This document shows, piece after piece, positions 31,636 to 37,647 of a DNA stretch of 40,631 bases. A program made the position numbers and the translations under genes. How positions within the stretch are numbered: the stretch's first letter is position 1; each line of letters starts with the position of its first letter. The stretch comes from a virus. Below the pieces are notes generated by a model that did not search any database, had not been told where the DNA came from, and saw nothing but the letters and a program-made list of their open reading frames with translations. Location: positions 1-40,631 of the IMG/VR virus record IMGVR_UViG_3300035663_000033. One strand, written 5' to 3'.

Positions 31636-34050
31636 GTGTCTCGTAAGACGCAAGAACTGCTGGATTTTGTGCGCCAGCTGCCTATTGGGCTGGCCTATGC
31701 ACCGATTTACGCCAAGAAGTACGCGATCCAGTCCGGGAAAATCTCGAAGGGCAAGACACCGCTAGAGCGCAGTCACCATCAGGTGATGGCACCGTCGGAT
31801 GTAGCGCTTCAGATCGAGCGCAAGCCGGATGTGTTCCAAGCGGTCGGTGTGTTCACCGGCGGTCGCAGCATGGGACTCGTGATTCTCGACGTGGATCGCA
31901 ACCTTTCCAGGCTGCTGAAGAAGTGGGGCGAGACGCTGGAGGGGGCGCCGAAGATCACCAGCACCAAGGCCAACGCGGCGAAGTACCTGTTTCGCGTCCC
32001 AGAGGCCCTGTGGGGCGATGTGAAGGGCTTTGGGCTGTCGGATACCGGCGCGGGGTATGAGGTCCTCTGGGGCCGTCAGGGCGTCATCTACGGGGCTTAT
32101 CCGGGCTCCAGTGATGGGAAGGCACCGGAGGGCTATTACGGCTTTGAAGGCGACCTAGAGGCGATTCCTGACGCCCCTGAGTGGCTGTTGGCGGAAATGC
32201 GCGATCACGCCGGTAAAGAGATTCAAGACGGCGGCTTCATCAAGAACCGCCGGGCGTTGGATTTTTCGGATCGAGATCCAGCTGAGGTGGCTGAGATCAT
32301 TCAGTCGGCGCTGAAAGTGATTCCCGGTCAAGGCAGCGGCAGCCGCGACCACTGGGTAAAGGTGGGGATGGCGATCCACAGCGAGTTGCCGACTGACCTA
32401 GGGCTGACGCTGTGGTCGGCGTGGTCTGCGGAAGATCCCGAATTTTCACAGGAATGGTCTGAAGGCAATCCCTGTGAGGACGTGTGGAAGTCCTTTCGGA
32501 AAGGGCCAGTCAGCCTTGGGACGCTGTTCTGGATGGCGGATCAGCAGCTGCCTGCTCGCATGTGGCTTTCCGAGGATCTGCGGAAGGTTGTTGAGAAGGT
32601 TGAGGCCGACAACATCATCAGGATTCGGCAGATCCAGATCGGCTTCCCAGAACTGATCAAACGGGCGAAAGAGATCCAGCAGATTCAAAACCCCGCGGAA
32701 GCTGCTCACGCCATGAACGCGCTGGCGTTAGAAGGCGGTTATCGGGACGCTGGGGCGCTGGAGCGGCTGCTGATTGCCCAGATGCAGTTCGAGCAGCAAG
32801 ATGACGAGATGGCCATGGACAGCCTGCTGGACAAGGATCTGCGGTTTGAGTACCTGATTCCTGATCTGTTGCCGTGCCCTGGGACCGTGATGATCCACGG
32901 CGCTGGCGGTGATGGCAAATCCATGTCGGCCTGGACCATCGCCAAGCACGTTGCACGCGGGATTCCGTTCTCGGTGCGGGGTGATCTTGTGCCAGTGGAG
33001 CCGGGCTCGGTGTTGATCCTTAATGGCGACCAATCCGAGGTGCAGGTCCAGCAGCAGTTGCGGGATCTGGAGTTCAGGAAGTCCGATCCGGTGACGGTGG
33101 TGATGGGGTGGGACCTGAACTGGTACTACCGCTTCGTCAAGCTGATCGAAAAGCACCGGCCCAAGCTGGTCATCATCGACTCGATCACCGGCTGCTCCAG
33201 GGGTTCGGCGTTCGACGAGAACAAGAAGGAGTTTGCGAGCCCGATCTACTGGTTGGCCAACAACAATGGGCGGCTTTTCCCGGCCTGCACGATCCTGCTG
33301 ATTCACCACGCCAACAAAACCGGCGGGTTCCGGGGTTCCACGGCCATCAGGGACGCTGTGGACGAGGTGTGGGGCCTGCGGCGGCCTGACAAGAAACAGG
33401 TGGAGCAGACCGGCTACAACGCCCGCCTCATCACCGTGGAGAAGTCCAGGGCTGGGCGCGACGGCAGCAAGTTGCTGATGAAGCTGGAGAGCGACCTGAC
33501 CTTCTCCCTGGCGGACTACATGGAAGTCGACACCGAGAGCGCCGGGCCGGCTTCCATCGTGGATCGGGTGCTCCAGCGCGTTAGGGCGGCTTATCCGCGG
33601 TCTGTATCCCGCTCTGACCTGGCTGCTGATTCCCTGTGTGGTGGAAGCGTCGCCGGGATCCGCAAGGCGGTCCAGCGGCTGGTCTCCAGGGGGTTGATTG
33701 AGGTGGCTGAAGAACGTCCCAGTGAGGGGGGTGGTTCTCCTACTGCTTTTTACCGAGCAATTACCTCGCGTGAAAAGCCTATAAATATGTGTCCCACTGG
33801 GGAAGAACCCAGTCAGGGACTGGAAAGTACAGTGGGACAGCCCTTGGACGTGTCCCACTGCTGTCCCACTGCTGGGGATGAGGTGGATTCACAGTGGGAC
33901 AACCCCCAACCGTGTCCCACTGCTAATCCCAGTGATACCAAGGGATTTGCCCCAGTGGGACAGGTTTTGGAGGTATCCCCAAAGGGAGAGGAGCGATCTG
34001 AGGCTGAGCTGGCCCACCTGATGGAGGAAGCCGCACGGCTGTGGGACTGA
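31636..34050 (+). CDS. Primase-polymerase / RepA-like helicase
   Basis: An 804-residue replication protein from a GTG with GTAGGAG nine bases upstream. Residues about 1-190 form an archaeo-eukaryotic primase-polymerase with LVILDVDRN (Asp85, Asp87). Residues about 210-300 match PriCT-2 (GSRDHWVKVGMAIHSELPTD, CEDVWKSFRKGPVSLGTLFW). Residues about 405-630 are a RecA-fold helicase with Walker A GAGGDGKS (422-429), Walker B LVIID (511-515) and LLIHHANKTGGFRGSTA. About 640-710 look like a winged helix. The last 90 residues are disordered and encoded by repeat-rich DNA. It should prime and unwind at the origin. Confidence 0.9.
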   Translation: MSRKTQELLDFVRQLPIGLAYAPIYAKKYAIQSGKISKGKTPLERSHHQVMAPSDVALQIERKPDVFQAVGVFTGGRSMGLVILDVDRNLSRLLKKWGETLEGAPKITSTKANAAKYLFRVPEALWGDVKGFGLSDTGAGYEVLWGRQGVIYGAYPGSSDGKAPEGYYGFEGDLEAIPDAPEWLLAEMRDHAGKEIQDGGFIKNRRALDFSDRDPAEVAEIIQSALKVIPGQGSGSRDHWVKVGMAIHSELPTDLGLTLWSAWSAEDPEFSQEWSEGNPCEDVWKSFRKGPVSLGTLFWMADQQLPARMWLSEDLRKVVEKVEADNIIRIRQIQIGFPELIKRAKEIQQIQNPAEAAHAMNALALEGGYRDAGALERLLIAQMQFEQQDDEMAMDSLLDKDLRFEYLIPDLLPCPGTVMIHGAGGDGKSMSAWTIAKHVARGIPFSVRGDLVPVEPGSVLILNGDQSEVQVQQQLRDLEFRKSDPVTVVMGWDLNWYYRFVKLIEKHRPKLVIIDSITGCSRGSAFDENKKEFASPIYWLANNNGRLFPACTILLIHHANKTGGFRGSTAIRDAVDEVWGLRRPDKKQVEQTGYNARLITVEKSRAGRDGSKLLMKLESDLTFSLADYMEVDTESAGPASIVDRVLQRVRAAYPRSVSRSDLAADSLCGGSVAGIRKAVQRLVSRGLIEVAEERPSEGGGSPTAFYRAITSREKPINMCPTGEEPSQGLESTVGQPLDVSHCCPTAGDEVDSQWDNPQPCPTANPSDTKGFAPVGQVLEVSPKGEERSEAELAHLMEEAARLWD
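33790..33962. repeat. Seven 10-bp iterons, candidate replication origin
   Basis: TGTCCCACTG occurs perfectly four times direct (33790, 33851, 33862, 33913) and three times inverted (33830, 33892, 33953), all inside the end of the primase-helicase gene. Copies fall in different reading frames (encoding Cys-Pro-Thr, Ser-His-Cys, Val-Gly-Gln, Gln-Trp-Asp), so selection acts on DNA, not protein. Origins within replication protein genes are well known (lambda O). Candidate initiator sites. Confidence 0.8.
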
Positions 34051-34394
34051 TGGACCTTTCCAAACCGCCTAACTTTTTCCTAGGGCTCATGCGGGTTGCC
34101 GCGTGGCTGATGTGGAGGACCCCAGTGGCTAAATCGGAAGCGCCCCAGCCCAAGCCGCCGCGGAAGCCGACGCTCGGTTTTACCACCGGCGACATTCCGT
34201 TTGAGTTGATGGCCGTGGTGCGGGTCCAGTGGTATCGCCGGGGCCGTACCTTCGAGGTCGAGGAGTACCAGATCGTCGAGTCGGACGATGCCTACAAGCA
34301 GTTTCACTATCTTGTTGGGCACGCCCTCAAACAAGGCGCCGACGTTTGCGTGCTGACTCAGTACCAGCCGGAGGAGCTGGGGGTGCCGACGTGA
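34050..34394 (+). CDS. Small protein downstream of primase (114 aa)
   Basis: The ATG at 34050 overlaps the primase-helicase stop (TGATG), deciding this start. The 114-residue product has an N-terminal hydrophobic patch (PNFFLGLMRVAAWLMW), a Pro/Lys hinge, and a C-terminal folded half (PFELMAVVRVQWYRRGRTFE, DAYKQFHYLVGHALKQGADV). No family recognised. It may be a replication accessory protein. Its end overlaps a tiny membrane gene (GTGA). Confidence 0.65.
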   Translation: MDLSKPPNFFLGLMRVAAWLMWRTPVAKSEAPQPKPPRKPTLGFTTGDIPFELMAVVRVQWYRRGRTFEVEEYQIVESDDAYKQFHYLVGHALKQGADVCVLTQYQPEELGVPT

Positions 34395-34477
34395 TTCCGC
34401 CGGTGGTGGTCTTTGGGCTGACGTGGCTGCTGGGGATGCTGGTAGTCACTGTCTACCTCACCCAATGGGCCACATGA
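34391..34477 (+). CDS. 28-aa single-helix membrane peptide
   Basis: The GTG at 34391 overlaps the previous stop (GTGA). The 28-residue product has a near-continuous membrane segment (VVVFGLTWLLGMLVVTVYLT) and a short polar end. Tiny membrane peptides coupled to replication genes can anchor replication or act on the host envelope, but nothing proves it. It lies just before a terminator, making it the last gene of the primase transcript. Confidence 0.5.
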   Translation: MIPPVVVFGLTWLLGMLVVTVYLTQWAT

Positions 34478-34529
34478 AGAATTGCAACAACCCGGCTGGA
34501 CGCCTAGCTGGCTGTGTGCAACAGTAAGG

Positions 34530-34557
34530 GCACGCCCGCAACGGCGTGCTTTTTATT
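34530..34557 (+). terminator. Intrinsic terminator after primase transcript
   Basis: GCACGCC-(6)-GGCGTGC forms a perfect 7-bp stem followed by TTTTTATT. It lies 52 bases past the tiny membrane gene and 11 bases before the next start, so the small genes from 34568 need read-through or another promoter. Confidence 0.9.
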
Positions 34558-34567
34558 ACTGATTGAC

Positions 34568-34810
34568 ATGGACGATTTCACCTGCACCAAAGTTGACAAC
34601 ACCAAGCTCAGCCCGTGGTACTTCGCCGTCCACTGGTCTGCGATTCAGCTCCAAGAAAAAATCGTCGATAGCGAGCGTCTCGGTGTAGACCCGACCTACG
34701 ACATGCTCCAGCTCCAGCAGCTGCAGGACTTGGAACAGTTCTTGAAGATGAGCTGGGATGCCTGGATGGACGGCATCGAAGCCCGCCAAACTGCACGGGA
34801 GGTTAAATGA
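34568..34810 (+). CDS. Small acidic helical protein (80 aa)
   Basis: From the ATG at 34568, just after the terminator. The 80-residue product begins MDDFTCTKVDNTKLSPWYFA and is largely helical after residue 20 (WSAIQLQEKIVDSE, QLQQLQDLEQFLKMSWDAWM). No motif recognised. It is first of a chain of overlapping genes; the next starts in its stop (ATGA). No clear SD, so it may be expressed by read-through past the terminator. Confidence 0.65.
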   Translation: MDDFTCTKVDNTKLSPWYFAVHWSAIQLQEKIVDSERLGVDPTYDMLQLQQLQDLEQFLKMSWDAWMDGIEARQTAREVK

Positions 34811-35070
34811 GCCAGGTACTGGAGATTGAAGATCTGTGGTTTGAAGATGGTGGTACTCGCCTCTGTGTCGATGCCCTTGTTGATGACATGGTTGTGGTCC
34901 ACGCGCAAACGCACCTTGACCCGCCAGAGTGGGGTCCTGCTTTGTGCAGAGGCTCCTTCTACCTTCACGAAGAGGATCTGATCCCCGCCAGCGATGACGG
35001 ACTCCGCCAACTCCTCACCAACAGAATCGACGACTGGGCCCCAATCGACACGTCTGATTGGGACGACTGA
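34807..35070 (+). CDS. Small acidic β-rich protein (87 aa)
   Basis: The ATGA overlap with the preceding gene fixes the start. The 87 residues contain a β-rich core (SQVLEIEDLWFEDGGTRLCV, DDMVVVHAQTHLDPPEWG, GSFYLHEEDLIPASD) and an acidic end (DTSDWDD). Family not recognised; overall negative charge. Part of the small-gene chain between the primase-helicase and dCTP deaminase genes. Confidence 0.65.
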   Translation: MSQVLEIEDLWFEDGGTRLCVDALVDDMVVVHAQTHLDPPEWGPALCRGSFYLHEEDLIPASDDGLRQLLTNRIDDWAPIDTSDWDD

Positions 35071-35320
35071 AGCCCGCGAGCTTCGGAACTCCGAGGACTA
35101 CGACGATTGGGAGTACGGCACCGAGCCAATCCCTGGAGATACGCACTGGGTCCGCGCCAAAACGCTGACCCAGCTCTATCGTCACCTGATCTACGTGCTT
35201 GCCACCAGTGACACGATCTGCTCCAGCAGACTCGCCCAGCTGGCCATCCACGAGATTCTCAAGTTGCGTCTCACGGATCTCACCCGGTTACGCCACCAAG
35301 ACCCCAGGTATTTCGCATGA
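34994..35320 (+). CDS. Small protein with uncertain start (≤108 aa)
   Basis: The only ATG that keeps the frame open is at 34994, overlapping the preceding gene by 77 bases. The first ~21 residues are Ser/Thr-rich and could be an artefact. The protein from about 35057 (ATT or CTG start needed) reads GTTEARELRNSEDYDDWEYG then LTQLYRHLIYVLATSDTICS, SRLAQLAIHEILKLRLTDLT. The helical body looks genuine. Ends with ATGA coupling to the next gene. No family recognised. Confidence 0.55.
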   Translation: MTDSANSSPTESTTGPQSTRLIGTTEARELRNSEDYDDWEYGTEPIPGDTHWVRAKTLTQLYRHLIYVLATSDTICSSRLAQLAIHEILKLRLTDLTRLRHQDPRYFA

Positions 35321-35511
35321 ACTTTGACTGGTACAACGATTACTATCGGCAGTCCCGAGGTTACGGCCCCGGTGAAATAGCCGATCTCTATCGGCAACCT
35401 GCTAAACCCTCCACCTCCGTTCCAAGGGAATTTCAAGGGCGTTTTGCGACGCCTGCTGAATACGACGCTTGGGTGCGCGAGCGCTGGAGCATTTACACCA
35501 ACGGCTATTGA
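35317..35511 (+). CDS. Small Tyr-rich protein (64 aa)
   Basis: The ATGA overlap sets the start. Sequence MNFDWYNDYYRQSRGYGPGE, a Pro/Ser hinge, then GRFATPAEYDAWVRERWSIY. High Tyr/Trp content and no membrane segment. The last part looks like a small amphipathic helix. Coupled by TGATG to the next gene. Unknown function. Confidence 0.6.
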   Translation: MNFDWYNDYYRQSRGYGPGEIADLYRQPAKPSTSVPREFQGRFATPAEYDAWVRERWSIYTNGY

Positions 35512-35768
35512 TGACTGAAACCAACGTGGTTCCGTTCTACAGGTCCTTCCTGTTGAGCCAGACCGTCTACTTGGACAAGATTAAGGAGATGCCGCTTCGA
35601 GACCTGGAGCTGCTCAACGTCGAGACGTTGGCGGCCCTCAACGAGTCGCGGCACAACTACTCCTTTATCGAGGACAAGCACAGCGACGATGCCAGCTCAG
35701 AATTTCGGCGCATGAAAATCGCCGGTTACTTCCAGGCTGCGCTCCAAATCGAGCTTTCTTCTCGCTGA
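35511..35768 (+). CDS. Small helical protein (85 aa)
   Basis: The TGATG overlap with the previous stop sets the ATG at 35511. The 85-residue protein is a likely helical bundle: FYRSFLLSQTVYLDKIKEMP, LRDLELLNVETLAALNESRH, SSEFRRMKIAGYFQAALQIE. No motif recognised. Last gene of the chain before a short gap with a possible -10 (TACACT at about 35775), which may start a new transcript for the HTH and dCTP deaminase genes. Confidence 0.62.
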   Translation: MTETNVVPFYRSFLLSQTVYLDKIKEMPLRDLELLNVETLAALNESRHNYSFIEDKHSDDASSEFRRMKIAGYFQAALQIELSSR

Positions 35769-35803
35769 TCCTGTACTACACTCTCACCGTTCTACCAACG
35801 ATC

Positions 35804-36178
35804 ATGCACATTCTTTCTGACGAACAGTTCCAGCAGATCACTACTGCCCTGGAGCGCGCCTTCGTGGCCATCAACGCCTGCCAGCACGTCGAACTGGACG
35901 TGACCAAGCCGGCAATCGCACCAGCAGCCAAGCCTGTGCGTGCAACCGCTACCCAGTCTCAACCTAAGACTCGTGTGTCGCGCCGCAAGACGCGGGCGGC
36001 GTTGACGGAGAAGAAGGTGCTGGAGATTAAGCGCCAGCTGCAGGCTGGTGGCAAGTCGGTCGCCAAGATCGCTAAGGAATTTGGCGTCCACAGCACCACG
36101 ATCAACTGCATCAAATGGAACAAGACGTGGAAACACGTGTCGCTCCAGCAGGATCAGCCCACCACGGTGGTGATCTGA
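35804..36178 (+). CDS. HTH DNA-binding protein 1
   Basis: A 124-residue protein. Residues about 68-112 form a resolvase-type helix-turn-helix (LTEKKVLEIKRQLQAGGKSV, AKIAKEFGVHSTTINCIKWN). An N-terminal helix (SDEQFQQITTALERAFVAIN) may dimerise, and a basic linker joins them. The HTH resembles that of the 72-aa gene at 36945, suggesting paralogues. It could regulate the downstream nucleotide and polymerase genes or bind the origin. Confidence 0.75.
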   Translation: MHILSDEQFQQITTALERAFVAINACQHVELDVTKPAIAPAAKPVRATATQSQPKTRVSRRKTRAALTEKKVLEIKRQLQAGGKSVAKIAKEFGVHSTTINCIKWNKTWKHVSLQQDQPTTVVI

Positions 36179-36179
36179 G

Positions 36180-36692
36180 GTGTCGATCCTGTGTGACCAT
36201 CAGATTGTGTCGCTGGTGCGGCGGAATCTGGTAAGCCCTTACGACCAGGAGATGGTGAATCCCGCGAGTCTCGATGTGAGACTCGGCGAGAACGTGTTGG
36301 TGGAGTCACCGCTGACGCGCCACATGGTGCATCGCTCCATCGTGGGGCACACGCAGGAGGAACCTTTCTTGCTCCAGCCGCGTGAGTTCATACTCGCGGA
36401 GACGTTGGAGGAGTTCCAGCTGCCTGACTGTATTGCTGGGCAGCTGGCGCTCAAATCCAGCCGGGCTAGGGAGGGGATTGAGCATTTGCTTGCTGGGTAT
36501 ATCGACCCTGGTTACAAAGGGCGGTTGACGCTGGAGCTGCAAAATGCACGCGCTTTGCATCCGGTTTCATTGTGGCCTGGGATGCGGATTGCACAGATTG
36601 TGTTCCACCGCATGTCGATGTTGCCCGGCAAAGACTATTCGATGACCGGCCGTTACCACGGCGATACCACCGTTCAGGAATCCAAAGGATGA
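36180..36692 (+). CDS. dcd: dCTP deaminase
   Basis: A 170-residue enzyme from a GTG start. Signatures: NPASLDVRLG (27-36), the nucleotide-binding LKSSRAREGIEHLLAGYIDP (91-110), GRLTLELQN with probable catalytic Glu119, and MRIAQIVFHRM. It turns dCTP into dUTP (or dUMP in bifunctional forms) to feed dTTP synthesis; I cannot tell which form from sequence. No thymidylate synthase or dUTPase is seen, so it relies on host enzymes. The next gene starts in its stop codon. Confidence 0.88.
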   Translation: MSILCDHQIVSLVRRNLVSPYDQEMVNPASLDVRLGENVLVESPLTRHMVHRSIVGHTQEEPFLLQPREFILAETLEEFQLPDCIAGQLALKSSRAREGIEHLLAGYIDPGYKGRLTLELQNARALHPVSLWPGMRIAQIVFHRMSMLPGKDYSMTGRYHGDTTVQESKG

Positions 36693-36952
36693 GCGACTTT
36701 CAGTTCCAGGTCAGCGACGCGGTGCATCATCCCAGCCACTACACCGCCGGGAAGATAGAAGTCATTGACATCTTGGAGGATTGGGTCCAGCACGCGCCCG
36801 ACGCTGTGGTTGGCTCGCTCCAGTGGCAATGCCTGAAGTACCTCAGCCGGATGTGGTTGAAGAAGGATCCGCTGGAGGATGCCGAAAAATGTCGGTGGTA
36901 TTTGAACCGGCTGATTAACACGTTGGCGACCGAGCCTTATCGGAATGAGTGA
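36689..36952 (+). CDS. DUF3310 protein
   Basis: The ATGA overlap with dcd sets the start at 36689. The 87-residue product holds the DUF3310 signature: HHPSHYTAGKIEVIDILEDW (17-36), then QWQCLKYLSRMWLKKDPLED and AEKCRWYLNRLI. This small domain is common in phage replication regions and sometimes labelled nucleotide kinase-like; its biochemistry is not settled. Context beside dCTP deaminase fits nucleotide metabolism. Confidence 0.85.
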   Translation: MSDFQFQVSDAVHHPSHYTAGKIEVIDILEDWVQHAPDAVVGSLQWQCLKYLSRMWLKKDPLEDAEKCRWYLNRLINTLATEPYRNE

Positions 36953-37163
36953 GCCGAAGAGACCAGCGACGAAGACGTCGTTTCGGGAGGGGTCGATTCC
37001 GGGGACGGCGGTTTTGACGCCGCAGAATGCGCTGGATTTGAGGCATCTTTATGCCTCGGGCACTTCGATTTCGGAGTTGGCCAAGGTGTACGGGATTTCG
37101 TACCAACACGCTTGGTGCATTGTGAAAAACAGGAAGTGGCGTAATGCGATGCGCCAGGTGTGA
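36945..37163 (+). CDS. HTH DNA-binding protein 2
   Basis: A 72-residue protein. Residues about 24-70 are a resolvase-type helix-turn-helix (LTPQNALDLRHLYASGTSIS, ELAKVYGISYQHAWCIVKNR KW). It resembles the HTH of 35804-36178 in spacing and in the W near its end. The first 20 residues are basic. It overlaps the DUF3310 gene by 8 bases and the next gene by 20. A small regulator or structure-specific DNA-binder. Confidence 0.72.
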   Translation: MSEPKRPATKTSFREGSIPGTAVLTPQNALDLRHLYASGTSISELAKVYGISYQHAWCIVKNRKWRNAMRQV

Positions 37164-37353
37164 TTTCAAGCGGATGGACGTGGATCGCACTTGCCGGGAT
37201 ACGGCGGAGTCGATTCTGCGCCAGCGGAAATGCCCGCAATGTGGGCACAAGGTTTTTACGGTCGAGGTTGAGTTGCCCGATGGCGCAGCTCAGCACACCA
37301 AAACTGGCGTGTTAAAGCGCCTTCCAAGATTTTTACGTGTTCGTTTTTTCTGA
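37144..37353 (+). CDS. Zinc-ribbon protein (NrdR-N-like)
   Basis: A 69-residue protein. CARCDF (Cys3, Cys6), a spacer with RTCRDTAESILRQR, then CPQCGHKVF (Cys30, Cys33) make a four-Cys zinc ribbon like the N-terminal part of NrdR (CxxC ... R.R..C..C..F.T.E). There is no ATP-cone domain, so it is not a full NrdR. It may bind DNA or act on host transcription. The start at 37144 overlaps the previous gene by 20 bases; the stop overlaps the next ATG. Confidence 0.68.
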   Translation: MRCARCDFKRMDVDRTCRDTAESILRQRKCPQCGHKVFTVEVELPDGAAQHTKTGVLKRLPRFLRVRFF

Positions 37354-37625
37354 TGCAAGTTCCAATCAACAGTCGCCGCTGCATCCAATGCGGCAGTATC
37401 ACCACCAACGCCGTCTACTGCTTCAAGTGTTATCGCTCCAGCGATGCAGGGAAAGAGGAGTTGCGGCTGCAGCATTTGTTGAAAAAGCACAAGCCGCTGC
37501 CGGATGGCGGGGAGTGCCGGACCTGCGTTCACTGGTATCACCGCTGCACGCTGGGGATTCCCGAGGGTGGGACGGTGCTGGCTGAGTTGTGTGCGGCCAA
37601 AGAGCTGACAGGTGTGTTAGAGTAA
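37353..37625 (+). CDS. Double zinc-finger protein (90 aa)
   Basis: The TGATG overlap sets the start. The 90-residue protein has CIQCG (10-14) and CFKCY (23-27), then CRTCVHWYHRCTLGIPEGG and a final Cys (ELCAAKE), enough for two zinc sites. The second half resembles small Cys proteins of phages (CxxCxxWY..C.......P). It lies immediately before the DNA polymerase gene. Role unknown; nucleic-acid binding is likely. Confidence 0.65.
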   Translation: MQVPINSRRCIQCGSITTNAVYCFKCYRSSDAGKEELRLQHLLKKHKPLPDGGECRTCVHWYHRCTLGIPEGGTVLAELCAAKELTGVLE

Positions 37626-37647
37626 TACAGAACACGCCCTACCCGGC

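Noticed and set aside
32728-33858. Long minus-strand ORF opposite the helicase
   Set aside because: Antisense shadow rich in His/Arg/Pro/Gln; the plus frame has intact Walker motifs.
34474-34527. Tiny ATGA-coupled frame MKNCNNPAGRLAGCVQQ
   Set aside because: Only 17 codons, no motif and no independent support; may be chance.
36255-36285. GAGTCTCGATGTGAGACTCG inverted repeat
   Set aside because: Lies within dCTP deaminase codons for a conserved motif (SLDVRLG), so likely coincidental.
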